Positions 1 to 10,904 of a stretch of 36,629 nt of DNA are shown here, piece after piece. The notes under the pieces were generated by a model that was given only the letters and a program-made list of their open reading frames with translations, was not told the origin of the DNA and made no database searches. Position 1 is the first letter of the stretch. Every line of letters begins with the position of its first letter. Origin of the DNA: an uncultured Nitrosomonadales bacterium (lineage in GTDB: Bacteria > Pseudomonadota > Gammaproteobacteria > Burkholderiales > Methylophilaceae); contig CAJWVO010000012.1 in assembly GCA_913048465.1 (NCBI GenBank), positions 1-36,629 on the forward strand. Direction: 5' to 3'. Made by a program: the position numbers and the translations under genes.

Positions 1-36
1 TTACATTGCACTCTTCGCCCTAGATAAAAATTAAAA

Positions 37-387
37 TGGTGGAGCTGGGGGGAATCGAACCCCCGTCCGCGAATCCTCCGCAGATAGTTCTACATACTTA
101 GCTTATTATTTAATTTAATTAACACTTCAGTAACAAGCAACCAAATATATTAACGAGTTACCTTAAATTTAAGAAACTACTAAGTAACCCAATAATTTCC
201 GAGCCTCTCTATATGACGCTGTAACCTGAGCGAGTGGCATATCAGGACAGCGTTTAGCTGGATTAAGCAGCTAAAGCGTAGTTATCGTCGTTTGCGATTA
301 CTAATTTTCTAGCTTTTTTTACGAGGACACTAGGCCTCGGTATGCCCTATTCTGTTTTGTAACCCACGTCGAAACCGGGTCAGCCCC
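37..387 (-). ncRNA. ssrA: tmRNA (transfer-messenger RNA)
   Basis: This RNA rescues stalled ribosomes by acting first as tRNA-Ala and then as a short message for a degradation tag. On the minus strand the 5' end reads GGGGCTGACCCGGTTTCGAC (from 387) and the 3' end is a T-arm and acceptor closing in CCA at 37-39, the standard one-piece tmRNA ends. The tag frame runs from 295 down to 263 and encodes ANDDNYALAA followed by TAA, with GCA as resume codon. It lies directly downstream of smpB on the same strand, so RNA and protein partner are neighbours. The ends are read directly; the pseudoknots were not folded. Confidence 0.97.
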
Positions 388-400
388 AAAACAATATCTA

Positions 401-406
401 ATTATA
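401..406 (-). promoter_or_regulatory. Possible -10 box of ssrA
   Basis: The minus strand reads TATAAT here, 14 bases upstream of the mature tmRNA 5' end. This suits a precursor start near 394 that is trimmed by RNase P. No good -35 box is visible. The box sits just beyond the smpB stop codon, so ssrA may be transcribed both alone and by read-through from smpB. Confidence 0.4.
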
Positions 407-862
407 CTATGCTTGCTTATTGGCAGATCGTAAAATACGTTCTTTTTCTCGCTGCCAATCTTTTTCTTTTTCAGTTTGACGTTTATCGAACTGCTTCTTA
501 CCCTTTGCTAAACCAACCTGCACCTTTATTTTTCCTTTGGAAAAATGAAAGTCCAGTGGGACTAGAGTAAAACCTGATCGTTCCACTTTACCTATGAGTT
601 TGGCGATCTCCTGACCCTTAAAAAGAAGTTTTCGAGTGCGGATTGTATCTGGCCTGATATGAGTTGAGGCTGCTCCTAAAGGGGAAATATGGCAACCCAG
701 TAAATAGATTTCACCTCTTTGAATAATGACATAGGACTCTTTGATATTTATGCGGTTGTCTCGAATTGCTTTCACCTCCCAACCCTCTAAGACGATACCC
801 GCCTCATACCTCTCTTCAATGAAGTAATCATGGAATGCTTTTTTATTAGAAATAATAGTCAA
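407..862 (-). CDS. smpB: SsrA-binding protein SmpB
   Basis: SmpB binds tmRNA and carries it into the A site of stalled ribosomes, where its C-terminal tail occupies the empty mRNA channel. The 151-residue protein shows the family hallmarks: an N-terminal '[20 protein letters not shown]' segment, the core 'GWEVKAIR', 'GCHISPL' in the OB-fold barrel, and a basic tail ('[20 protein letters not shown]') that becomes helical on the ribosome. Length is close to the usual 150-160 residues. It lies immediately upstream of ssrA on the same strand and is divergent from ratA, with 61 bases between the start codons. Identification is secure. Confidence 0.97.
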   Translation of the reverse strand: MTIISNKKAFHDYFIEERYEAGIVLEGWEVKAIRDNRINIKESYVIIQRGEIYLLGCHISPLGAASTHIRPDTIRTRKLLFKGQEIAKLIGKVERSGFTLVPLDFHFSKGKIKVQVGLAKGKKQFDKRQTEKEKDWQREKERILRSANKQA

Positions 863-923
863 AATCAGGTTGAAAGTAATTTAAAATAGCATTGTACTTG
901 ATAGTTCACTATCCATAAAAGAA

Positions 924-1350
924 ATGCATAATATCCATAAATCAGCCATTGTCCTTCATCCTGCACAAAAAATGTTTCAGCTTGTGGACTCAATTGAAAA
1001 TTATCCTCAATTTTTACCATGGTGTGGATCAACTCAAATCATTGAAAGAGACAATAATAAAACAATCGCGTCAATTGAAATCAACTATAAAGGTATTAGG
1101 CAAACTTTTACTACAGAAAATACTAAAAAGCAAAATCAAGAAATGATGATAAAACTTATTGATGGACCTTTTAAGTCACTTTCTGGAGAATGGATTTTTA
1201 AAAATTTAGACAAAGATAGCTGCCAAATTGAATTAAAGTTAAAATATGAGTTTAGTAATGTCATCCTTGAAAAATTAATTTCACCTGTATTTAATATGAT
1301 CGCAAATACATTTATTGATGAGTTTATAAAAGAGGCCAATAGAAACAATA

Positions 1351-1358
<8 letters not shown>
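924..1358 (+). CDS. ratA: RatA/COQ10-family START-domain protein
   Basis: A 144-residue single-domain protein of the polyketide cyclase/START (COQ10-RatA) superfamily. The 'FQLVDSIENYPQFLPWCGS' segment near residues 17-35 and 'LKYEFSN' near the C-terminus are typical of E. coli RatA (YfjG). E. coli RatA was described as blocking 70S assembly by binding the 50S subunit; eukaryotic Coq10 relatives bind coenzyme Q, so the physiological role remains debated. It is followed by rnfH with an 8-base overlap, the classical ratA-rnfH pair, and placed opposite smpB as in many beta- and gammaproteobacteria. The family call is firm; the toxin role is not provable here. Confidence 0.92.
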
Positions 1359-3191
<1,833 letters not shown>

Positions 3192-3192
3192 T

Positions 3193-4752
3193 TTGGATAA
3201 AGTACTAATCTTAGATTTTGGTTCACAATATACGCAGTTAATTGCAAGACGCATTCGTGAAATGAATGTGTTTTGCGAAATTTATCCCTATGACGTTAGT
3301 TTAGAAAAAATAGATGATTTTTCTCCTAAGGCAATCATTCTCTCTGGCGGTCCAAATTCAGTCTATGAGGATGAAACTCCAAAAGCTCCTCAAGAGATAT
3401 TTAAGATGAATGTTCCGATCCTAGGAATCTGTTATGGAATGCAAACCTTATGTGAACAGCTTGGTGGTAAGGTAATTAACAGCACAAAGCGTGAATTTGG
3501 TCATGCTCAAATCCGGGCACATGGTCACTCACTTCTTTTGAAAGATATCCAGGATCATACGAACCCTGATGGACATGGATTGCTCGATGTTTGGATGAGT
3601 CACGGAGATAAGGTAGAAAATCTTCCAAATGACTTCAAAATCATTGCGAGTAATGACTCAACTCCAATTGCAGCCATTGCAAATGATGAAAAGAAAATTT
3701 ATGGCGTCCAGTTTCATCCAGAAGTCACTCATACCAGCCAAGGCCAGAAGATCTTAGCTAGATTTGTATTAGATATAGCTGATTGCAAATCTGAATGGAA
3801 TATGCCAGATTATATTGACACAGCCATTAAGGATATAAAAAATCAAGTTCATGATGAACATGTAATTTTAGGCTTGTCTGGCGGAGTTGACTCATCCGTC
3901 GCGGCAGCCCTTCTGCATAAAGCAATTGGTGACCAACTCACATGTATTTTTGTTGACCATGGCCTGTTGAGAAAAGATGAGGCAACAAAGGTACTCTCCT
4001 TATTTAAAAAAAACCTTGGAGTGAAAGTCATTCATGTTGATGCAACGAAAAAATTTATGGATGATTTAAAGGGGATTGATGACCCGGAAGAAAAAAGGAA
4101 AATAATTGGCAGAAACTTTGTTGAAGTCTTTCAGGATGAGTCAAAAAAGATTAAAAAGGCTAAATGGTTAGCTCAAGGCACAATCTATCCAGATGTGATT
4201 GAATCAGCTGGCGGTAAAACTAAAAAGGGACACAACATTAAGAGCCATCATAATGTTGGCGGATTACCTGAATCATTACACCTTAAACTTTTAGAGCCCT
4301 TACGTGAACTATTCAAGGATGAAGTCAGAAAACTTGGTGTTGCACTCGGTCTTCCCAATCATATGGTGTATCGACACCCTTTTCCCGGCCCAGGTCTTGG
4401 AGTCAGAATTCTTGGAGAAGTAAGATTAGAGCATGCTAATTTATTGAGAGAAGCTGATAATATCTTTATCCAAGAATTAGAACGATCAGGCTGGTATGAC
4501 AAAACATCCCAGGCCTTTTGTGTATTCTTGCCAGTAAAATCTGTTGGAGTAATGGGTGACGGAAGAACTTACGAGTATGTTGTAGCTTTAAGATCAGTGG
4601 AAACAACTGATTTTATGACTGCCAAATGGTCTGAGCTACCGTATTCATTGTTAGCTAAAATATCCAATCGTATCATTAATGAAGTTAAAGGAATTAATAG
4701 GGTGGTCTATGATGTTTCTGGTAAACCACCTGCTACTATCGAGTGGGAATAA
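3193..4752 (+). CDS. guaA: GMP synthase (glutamine-hydrolysing)
   Basis: Amidates XMP to GMP using glutamine and ATP. The first possible start is far inside guaB (3103), but homology begins at '[19 protein letters not shown]', so the TTG at 3193 is preferred: it gives 519 residues, close to the 525 of E. coli. It leaves one base after the guaB stop, with no clear ribosome-binding site, which suggests re-initiation. The class I glutaminase domain has its Cys in 'GICYGMQ' (residue 80) and His in 'VQFHPEVTH'. The ATP-pyrophosphatase domain has the P-loop '[10 protein letters not shown]', and the dimerisation domain ends '[10 protein letters not shown]'. Confidence 0.97.
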   Translation: MDKVLILDFGSQYTQLIARRIREMNVFCEIYPYDVSLEKIDDFSPKAIILSGGPNSVYEDETPKAPQEIFKMNVPILGICYGMQTLCEQLGGKVINSTKREFGHAQIRAHGHSLLLKDIQDHTNPDGHGLLDVWMSHGDKVENLPNDFKIIASNDSTPIAAIANDEKKIYGVQFHPEVTHTSQGQKILARFVLDIADCKSEWNMPDYIDTAIKDIKNQVHDEHVILGLSGGVDSSVAAALLHKAIGDQLTCIFVDHGLLRKDEATKVLSLFKKNLGVKVIHVDATKKFMDDLKGIDDPEEKRKIIGRNFVEVFQDESKKIKKAKWLAQGTIYPDVIESAGGKTKKGHNIKSHHNVGGLPESLHLKLLEPLRELFKDEVRKLGVALGLPNHMVYRHPFPGPGLGVRILGEVRLEHANLLREADNIFIQELERSGWYDKTSQAFCVFLPVKSVGVMGDGRTYEYVVALRSVETTDFMTAKWSELPYSLLAKISNRIINEVKGINRVVYDVSGKPPATIEWE

Positions 4753-4840
4753 TATATACATACCCGATATAAAACTTATTAGTTATATTTAATTTAAAAT
4801 AATGATTAAATTTTAATATTTATTACAAAGAAAAAAATAT

Positions 4841-5737
4841 ATGACTAGCGATAAATCAATTGTTTTAAATTTGATGACAGAAAAAGGCTTTGAAGTCTTA
4901 AAAACTGTAAGCAGATTTCAAAAATTAATTGCTTTTGTAATAATTGGAAAAGATAAGAATATAGAGATTGATTATAGTGATCAAATCAAGGATTTTTGCA
5001 AAGATAATGATATAGATTTTTACTACAGAGAAGATCATCCCAAAATTGATAAAACACAATATATTCTTGCTATTTCTTGGCAATGGATGATAAATCATCC
5101 AAAAAATAAATTAATTATTTTCCATGACTCTATTCTGCCAAAATACAGGGGATTTTCACCTCTGGTGAATATGCTTGTAAATGGAGAGAAAGAGATAGGT
5201 GTTTCTGCAATTTTTGGATCAGATGAATACGATAAAGGTGAAATTATTTCTCAAAAAAGTACAGTTATTTCCTATCCAATTAAAATTTTCGAGGCAATTC
5301 AATTAAATATTGAAAATTATAAAATACTTGCATCAGAAATATTCAATAAAATTTCAAAAGGCCAAAAAATTTCCTCAATCCCTCAAAAAGAATCTGACTC
5401 ATCATATTCAATATGGAGAAATGACGATGATTATTATATAGACTGGAATAAATCATCTTATGAAATTAAAAGATTAATTGATGCTGTTGGATTTCCATAT
5501 TTAGGGGCTCGATCTAAACTAAATGATGACAGTGAAATAATTATAAAAGATGCAATGATTTACCCAGATGTAGATTGTGAGCTGAGAGATATCGGTAAAG
5601 TAATTTTTATTGATCAAGGATATCCAATTATTATCTGTGGTAGTGGTCTTCTGAAAATAACAGATGCTTCATTTATTAAGACAGATTTATCATCTAATTT
5701 TCTACCTATAAAAAAATTTCGATTACGATTTAAGTAA
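4841..5737 (+). CDS. Formyltransferase family protein (Met-tRNA/sugar formyltransferase-like)
   Basis: A 298-residue protein with the 10-formyl-THF-dependent formyltransferase fold. The core motif is 'FHDSILPKYRGFSPLVN' (residues 94-110), the catalytic Asp is probably D131 in 'EYDKGEIISQ', and a C-terminal domain resembling that of Met-tRNA formyltransferase carries 'IDWNKSSYEIKRLIDAVGFP'. The Asn normally two residues before the catalytic His (NxH) is Ile93 here. The gene lies outside any def/fmt context, next to a SAM methyltransferase, so an amino-sugar or surface-glycan N-formyltransferase is as likely as a tRNA enzyme. The next gene begins 5 bases after its stop. Very A+T-rich compared with guaA. 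Confidence 0.75.
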   Translation: MTSDKSIVLNLMTEKGFEVLKTVSRFQKLIAFVIIGKDKNIEIDYSDQIKDFCKDNDIDFYYREDHPKIDKTQYILAISWQWMINHPKNKLIIFHDSILPKYRGFSPLVNMLVNGEKEIGVSAIFGSDEYDKGEIISQKSTVISYPIKIFEAIQLNIENYKILASEIFNKISKGQKISSIPQKESDSSYSIWRNDDDYYIDWNKSSYEIKRLIDAVGFPYLGARSKLNDDSEIIIKDAMIYPDVDCELRDIGKVIFIDQGYPIIICGSGLLKITDASFIKTDLSSNFLPIKKFRLRFK

Positions 5738-5742
5738 GTAAA

Positions 5743-6738
5743 ATGGATCCAATAAGTCAAGGTGTCCTGGGCGCCTCTCTGCCGCAAAGCTTTTCCAATA
5801 AAAAAAATATTTTTTTTGTTTTCATTGTTGGTTTCCTTGCCGGCATGTTCCCGGATGTCGACATTTTTTTTCGCTCTAATCATGACCCACTCTCATTTCT
5901 TGAATTTCATCGACAGTTTACGCACTCATTAATTTTTATTCCAGTGGGTGGTTTCATTTTCACATTAATCTTTTATGGTTTATTTTTTAAATTAATCCCT
6001 TTTAGTTTTTTAAAAACTTGGTTGTTCGCAACCATGGGGTATTCAACACATGGACTACTAGATGCCTGCACCAGTTACGGCACTCAGTTATTGTGGCCAT
6101 TTTCTAACGAACGTATTAGCTGGAACAATATTTCAATTATTGATCCCATTTTTACTATTCCTCTTTTGTTTTTATTAGTCTTGTCGCTTATAAAAAGAGA
6201 TTCATTCTGGGCAAAAATTGCTTTAGGGTGGGCTTTAATCTATTTAATAATTGGTTTTATACAAAATTATCGAGCTGAACAAGTAGCTAAAGAAATAGTT
6301 ATTCAAAGAAATCATGATGCACAAATTATTAATGTAAAGCCAAGTTTTGGTAATTTAATTTTATGGAAGACTATTTATCAACATAATGGTTACTTCTATA
6401 TTGATGCCGTGAATATTGGCCTAAATAAAGAATTATTTATCGGTCAAAAAATTAAAAAATTCAATAAATCTGATCTTTCATACTACAACAATTTAAGTAG
6501 CATTCAAAAAAAAGATATTGATCGATTTATGTGGTTTAGCCAAGACTTTGTAGCTATTAACCCAAAGAATCAATTTGAGTTACTTGATATTCGCTATTCA
6601 AATCTACCAAATGAAGTTGGCGGCTTATGGGGAATTCGCTTAACTCCAGATTTTGATGAACATGTTGAATTTGTATCTAATAGAGCATTACAAACAAGTG
6701 ATTTTAAAAAAATTTTTTATATGGTATTCAATTTTTAA
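5743..6738 (+). CDS. Membrane-bound metal-dependent hydrolase, DUF457/YdjM-like
   Basis: A 331-residue integral membrane protein. The N-terminal 'MDPISQGVLGASLPQ', then 'GMFPDVDIFF' and 'FHRQFTHSLIF' supply conserved Asp and His residues expected to bind metal in the YdjM/DUF457 (LexA-binding inner-membrane hydrolase) family. Hydrophobic segments lie near residues 22-37, 66-86, 90-110, 137-150 and 165-180, followed by a soluble C-terminal half. It sits 5 bases after the formyltransferase gene, so the two are likely co-transcribed, and overlaps the convergent methyltransferase by 4 bases. The substrate is unknown in the family. Confidence 0.8.
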   Translation: MDPISQGVLGASLPQSFSNKKNIFFVFIVGFLAGMFPDVDIFFRSNHDPLSFLEFHRQFTHSLIFIPVGGFIFTLIFYGLFFKLIPFSFLKTWLFATMGYSTHGLLDACTSYGTQLLWPFSNERISWNNISIIDPIFTIPLLFLLVLSLIKRDSFWAKIALGWALIYLIIGFIQNYRAEQVAKEIVIQRNHDAQIINVKPSFGNLILWKTIYQHNGYFYIDAVNIGLNKELFIGQKIKKFNKSDLSYYNNLSSIQKKDIDRFMWFSQDFVAINPKNQFELLDIRYSNLPNEVGGLWGIRLTPDFDEHVEFVSNRALQTSDFKKIFYMVFNF

Positions 6739-7700
6739 TTAGTTTTTTGAAGGATATAAAAACTCTCATCACCCATCCTTAATAATCTTGCAGGATATAT
6801 GTATAACTTACTTATAAATCTTAGCAGTCTATTTCTTTTACTGGGTTTCTTAAGATTAAATAAATAATCTAAAGAGTTAAGAAAAATCTTTGGAGTGGTT
6901 TTTTGGCTGGAATATAAAATTTGAAATTTATATTTTCCAATTAACTTTTCTATTCCTTTTTTGCTGTAAAGAATAATATGCCTGGGCACTTCATTAGCAA
7001 ACCAGTATTTTTTAAATATTTTTTTTCCCAACGCATTATTGTTGGGTGTATAGATATATAGTTTGCCCCCTTTTTTTAGAAGATTTGAACAAATATTAAT
7101 AATTTCTTTTGGGTTATTTAAATGCTCAATTAGGTGACTCATATAAATGACATCAAAATAACTATCTTTAAAAACAGATTGTTCTAATGGTTTATTTTGA
7201 ACATTAAGATCATTATTTATACATTTTTGGTAAACAAAGGTATTCAATTCGATCCCAAAAACCTGCCATCCAAGTTTTTTCATCTTCAGAAGTCTTGATC
7301 CGTTTCCACAACCAATGTCTAAAAATCTTCCATTCTGGACATTATCAATAAGTGACTTATCTTTTGGAATAAATAAAGAGAAAATTTTATTAAAAAGGTT
7401 ATTCTTAACTAAATCTGAATAATTATGATGAAAACATAATCTAAACCTTTCAAAAAAAGAAAACTTTGGTCTCTTTGGGTCTTCAAAGTTTTCATATGTA
7501 TCAGGGTAGTAAGATTTAATTTGATTTAAATTTGGTATTGGATTTTGATAAGAGATGCCACATAAATTACATTTTAAATAATTGTAATATTTAGTTCTAT
7601 CAAACATAAAATCTTGACCAACAAAATCAAAACTACCTATCTTGTTACATAAAGGACATTTGGCGTTAGTTTTATTCTGTTTTCGGGTTTGCAATTTCAT
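6735..7700 (-). CDS. Zinc-ribbon class I SAM-dependent methyltransferase
   Basis: A protein of about 321 residues with two CxxC pairs at the N-terminus ('CPLCNKIG' and 'CNLCGISY'), a zinc ribbon common in sugar/lipid C-methyltransferases. A Methyltransf_11-type Rossmann domain follows, with 'FLDIGCGNGSRLLKM' for SAM binding and 'DVIYMSHLIEHLNNP' later. The longest frame starts at a TTG (7733). I prefer the ATG at 7700, preceded by GAGAGA, because the extra residues overlap the upstream gene and add nothing conserved; an ATG at 7709 is also possible. Its neighbour across the 4-base convergent overlap is the DUF457 gene. A role in surface-glycan or quinone modification is conceivable; the substrate is not identifiable. 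Confidence 0.8.
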   Translation of the reverse strand: MKLQTRKQNKTNAKCPLCNKIGSFDFVGQDFMFDRTKYYNYLKCNLCGISYQNPIPNLNQIKSYYPDTYENFEDPKRPKFSFFERFRLCFHHNYSDLVKNNLFNKIFSLFIPKDKSLIDNVQNGRFLDIGCGNGSRLLKMKKLGWQVFGIELNTFVYQKCINNDLNVQNKPLEQSVFKDSYFDVIYMSHLIEHLNNPKEIINICSNLLKKGGKLYIYTPNNNALGKKIFKKYWFANEVPRHIILYSKKGIEKLIGKYKFQILYSSQKTTPKIFLNSLDYLFNLKKPSKRNRLLRFISKLYIYPARLLRMGDESFYILQKTN

Positions 7701-7911
7701 TTCTCTCATTTGAGGTGTCAGATGAGTCTTCAATATTATTATTTTTCTTCACTAAATCTGACTTAACTTTAATTTCATTATTATTTTTCAAATTTATTTC
7801 CTTAATAAAAATTTTCTGTGTCCAATGTAAGTCATTATTTTCTATTGGATTTGAAAAAACGCAAGAGAAAAAAAATATAATAAATATAGTAATTATAAAT
7901 TTCATCCCCAT
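7672..7911 (-). CDS. Small secreted hypothetical protein
   Basis: A 79-residue ORF starting MGMKFIITIFIIFFFSCVFS, a clear signal peptide with likely cleavage after 'CVFS' or nearby, followed by a polar Lys/Asn/Glu-rich tail without recognised motifs. The Cys in 'FFFSC' could be a lipobox only loosely. No good ribosome-binding site is seen; ATG at 7911 or 7905 are alternatives. Its end overlaps the preferred start of the methyltransferase by 29 bases in another frame, suggesting translational coupling. It is divergent from greB. I do not recognise the family. Confidence 0.5.
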   Translation of the reverse strand: MGMKFIITIFIIFFFSCVFSNPIENNDLHWTQKIFIKEINLKNNNEIKVKSDLVKKNNNIEDSSDTSNERNEIANPKTE

Positions 7912-7941
7912 AATATACGTATTATTTTAAAAAGAAACAAT

Positions 7942-8436
7942 ATGAGTAGAGCCTTTGTAAAAGAGAATGATTTAGAGCATGCTGGAATTGATATTCCAGA
8001 AAGACCGGTAAGTCAGTTACCTAATTACGTCACGCCTAATGGATATAAACAATTAAAAGAAACTATTTATTTAATTGAATCAAAAGTAAACTCAATTAAA
8101 GAATTAGAAGACTCTCCTGAGAGTAAACAAAATAAGATGAAATTAGAACGTGATTTACGTTATTATCTTAAACGCTTTGAAACAGCAATTCTAATAGATA
8201 AGCATGAGGACAGTAATAAAGTATTATTTGGTGCACATGTTGTCTTAATTGATGAAAACGATGAAATTTACAAATTTCAAATTGTTGGTGAAGATGAGGC
8301 TGATATAAAGCAAAATAAATTGAGTTACGTCTCTCCATTAGCTAAAGAATTAATTGGCTCATCTATTAGTGATGAGGTTATTTGGAAAAGAGCTGACGGA
8401 AACCGAGTCGTCTATATCAATTCTATAAATTATTAG
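7942..8436 (+). CDS. greB: GreA/GreB family transcription elongation factor (GreB-like)
   Basis: A 164-residue Gre factor, which inserts a coiled coil into the RNA polymerase secondary channel and stimulates cleavage of backtracked RNA. It opens MSRAFVKE, as in betaproteobacterial GreB-like proteins, and has the C-terminal FKBP-like domain with 'IVGEDEAD' and 'SYVSPLAKELIG'. The coiled-coil tip differs from canonical GreA/GreB: instead of the GD-x-SENaeY signature there is 'LEDSPESKQ'. The D57-x-x-E60 spacing would still allow the acidic pair that holds the catalytic Mg2+. The nitroreductase gene follows after 8 bases. Confidence 0.85.
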   Translation: MSRAFVKENDLEHAGIDIPERPVSQLPNYVTPNGYKQLKETIYLIESKVNSIKELEDSPESKQNKMKLERDLRYYLKRFETAILIDKHEDSNKVLFGAHVVLIDENDEIYKFQIVGEDEADIKQNKLSYVSPLAKELIGSSISDEVIWKRADGNRVVYINSINY

Positions 8437-8444
8437 AGGGTAGT

Positions 8445-9041
8445 ATGGATTTTAAAAAAATAGTTCAAGAGAGAAGATCAATTAAACATTTTGATGTAAA
8501 TCATAAAATGACAAAGGGTGAGATCAATGAACTTTTCAAAATGACTTTACTATCACCCACCGCCTTTAATATTCAGCACTGGCGTTTTGATGTTATTGAA
8601 AATAAAGAGCTACGTGAGCATATTAAAAAAATTAGTTTTAATCAATCACAGGTGACAGATGCATCATTATTGGTCGTTATCTCGGGTGACCTAGATGCCT
8701 GGAAAAAAAATCCAAGGAAATATTGGAAAAATGCTGATGAGAATGTGCAAAAGATGATGGAATCCATGATTACAGATTTTTACATCAACAAAAAAGAAAT
8801 GCAGCGCGATGAAGTGATGAGATCTTGCAGTATGGCTGCGATGACTATGATGCTTTGTGCCAAAAATATGGGGTACGATAGTTGTCCGATGGATGGATTT
8901 GATTTTCCAGAATTATCAAAACTACTTTGCTTTCCCAAAAACCAGATACCGGTCATGTTTGTGGCTATTGGGAAAAAGCTTCAAGATGCATGGCCACGAG
9001 GCGGGCAATTAAACTTAAACCAAGTGGTTAGCTTCAGATAA
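8445..9041 (+). CDS. Nitroreductase family protein
   Basis: A 198-residue flavin enzyme of the nitroreductase superfamily. The N-terminal 'ERRSIKHFD' provides the Arg-Arg-Ser FMN-phosphate contact, 'LLSPTAFNIQHWRFDVI' is the second FMN motif, and 'CAKNMGYDSCPMDGFD' together with 'PVMFVAIGKK' are typical of the C-terminal part. It probably acts as an NAD(P)H:FMN-dependent reductase; the physiological substrate cannot be read from sequence. The GAGGG at 8437-8441 is a good ribosome-binding site. It ends 2 bases before the convergent typA stop codon. Confidence 0.88.
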   Translation: MDFKKIVQERRSIKHFDVNHKMTKGEINELFKMTLLSPTAFNIQHWRFDVIENKELREHIKKISFNQSQVTDASLLVVISGDLDAWKKNPRKYWKNADENVQKMMESMITDFYINKKEMQRDEVMRSCSMAAMTMMLCAKNMGYDSCPMDGFDFPELSKLLCFPKNQIPVMFVAIGKKLQDAWPRGGQLNLNQVVSFR

Positions 9042-9043
9042 AG

Positions 9044-10855
9044 TTAAATTTCTCGAGAAGCTCGTTTACGCTCATGCTCAAGTAAAAATCTTTTACGGAT
9101 ACGAATTGATTGTGGTGTTATTTCAACCAATTCATCGTCGTCGATAAATTCAACAGCATATTCTAAAGACAATGGTATTGGGGGGGTAAGGTTTACCGCT
9201 TCATCTTTTCCAGATGCTCGAACGTTAGTCAATTGTTTTCCCTTAATTGGGTTAACGACTAGATCGTTATCTCTGGAGTGGATACCAATCACCATTCCCT
9301 CATATAATTTATCTCCTGGATGAACAAACATTCTTCCACGGTCCTGAAGTTTCCATAATGCATAGGCTACCGCATCACCATGTTCAGCAGAAATTAAGAC
9401 GCCGTTTCTTCTACCCGGAATATCATCCTTTATCGGGCCGTAGTTATCAAAAATATGTGCCATGATGCCTGTACCGCGAGTCAAAGTTAAGAACTCGCTT
9501 TGAAAACCAATTAACCCACGAGCAGGAATTCGATATTCTAGTCGTGTTCGACCAACACCATCATTCTCCATGTTCGCCAACTCGCCCCGTCGATGACCTA
9601 ATTCTTCCATTACTGCGCCCTGGGACTCATTATCAATATCCACTGTTAGAAACTCATAGGGCTCAGATTTAATACCATCAATTTCTTTAAATACAACACG
9701 TGGTTTACCCACGGCTATTTCATAACCCTCGCGGCGCATATTTTCCAATAAAATGGTGAGATGAAGTTCGCCTCGACCTGACACTCTAAACACATCTGCA
9801 TCCGATGTTTCCTCAACTCTTAAAGCAACATTAGTTAATAACTCAAGATCTAATCGATCCTTGATTTGCCGACTGGTAACAAACTTTCCTTCTCGTCCAG
9901 CCAGAGGTGAAGAATTCACCACAAAATCCATTGTGAGTGTAGGTTCATCCACCTTCATCAGAGGAAGTCCTTCTGGTTTATCATTAGAGCAGATGGTATA
10001 TCCAATACCAATATCTTCAATACCAGAGATGATGATGATGTCTCCAGCAGATGCTTCAGGAATAGCTGCCCTTTCCAATCCTTTAAATCCTAAGACTTCG
10101 TTAATACGACCCTGAGATACTTTTTTATCGCCAGCTATCACAGAAACACTCATGCCTTGTTTAATTGTGCCGTTTTGCACTCGCCCCACAGCCAATCTTC
10201 CGGTGTAGCTTGAGTAATCAAGAGCAGATATTTGCATCTGTAAGGCAGCGGCTGGATCACCCTCAGGAGCTTGAACATGACTTAATACTGTTTCAAATAA
10301 AGGCTTCATATCCTCATTGCTATCTTCTTCCTTGAGTTTTGCATAACCATTTAATGCGGATGCATACACCACAGGAAAATCTAATTGTTCGTCATTTGCA
10401 CCAAGATTAGCAAAAAGGTCAAATGTTTGATTAATAACCCAATCACAACGAGCCCCGGGCCTATCAATTTTATTCAACACAACGATCGGTCTTAAACCAA
10501 GACTCAATGCTTTTTTAGTCACAAATCGTGTTTGTGGCATAGGTCCATCAACAGCATCTACCAATAATAAACAACCATCCACCATACCTAAGACTCGCTC
10601 TACCTCACCACCAAAATCAGCGTGGCCTGGGGTATCAACAATATTAATCAGCGTATCATTAAAGGTCAGCGCAGTATTCTTTGCAAGAATGGTGATCCCA
10701 CGTTCCTTTTCTAAATCATTAGAATCCATCACTCTCTCAGAGACTTCTTTATGTGATGCAAAGGTACCTGACTGTTGAAGTAGCTTATCAACTAAGGTTG
10801 TTTTACCATGATCAACGTGAGCAATAATAGCGATATTTCTTAGGTTTCTGGACAT
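9044..10855 (-). CDS. typA: Ribosome-associated translational GTPase TypA/BipA
   Basis: A 603-residue EF-G-like GTPase that assists 50S biogenesis and stress/cold adaptation. G1 is 'AHVDHGKTTLVDKLL' near the N-terminus, G3 'DTPGHADFGGEVERV', G4 'NKID' and G5 'SALNG'. The C-terminal domain carries 'RIPARGLIGFQSEFLTLTRG' and 'PGRRNGVLIS', which are TypA signatures. Length matches the family (about 605). The stop is tail-to-tail with the nitroreductase gene. purT lies upstream on the same strand after a 49-base gap, so the two may be co-transcribed. Confidence 0.98.
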   Translation of the reverse strand: MSRNLRNIAIIAHVDHGKTTLVDKLLQQSGTFASHKEVSERVMDSNDLEKERGITILAKNTALTFNDTLINIVDTPGHADFGGEVERVLGMVDGCLLLVDAVDGPMPQTRFVTKKALSLGLRPIVVLNKIDRPGARCDWVINQTFDLFANLGANDEQLDFPVVYASALNGYAKLKEEDSNEDMKPLFETVLSHVQAPEGDPAAALQMQISALDYSSYTGRLAVGRVQNGTIKQGMSVSVIAGDKKVSQGRINEVLGFKGLERAAIPEASAGDIIIISGIEDIGIGYTICSNDKPEGLPLMKVDEPTLTMDFVVNSSPLAGREGKFVTSRQIKDRLDLELLTNVALRVEETSDADVFRVSGRGELHLTILLENMRREGYEIAVGKPRVVFKEIDGIKSEPYEFLTVDIDNESQGAVMEELGHRRGELANMENDGVGRTRLEYRIPARGLIGFQSEFLTLTRGTGIMAHIFDNYGPIKDDIPGRRNGVLISAEHGDAVAYALWKLQDRGRMFVHPGDKLYEGMVIGIHSRDNDLVVNPIKGKQLTNVRASGKDEAVNLTPPIPLSLEYAVEFIDDDELVEITPQSIRIRKRFLLEHERKRASREI

Positions 10856-10904
10856 GGTGACTTTTCGTAAAAATTAACGCGCCATTATATCACCGTTATA
10901 TAAA

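Noticed and set aside
7701-7733. TTG start for the zinc-ribbon methyltransferase
   Set aside because: Adds eleven residues overlapping the upstream ORF, without conservation; the ATG at 7700 has a better ribosome-binding site.
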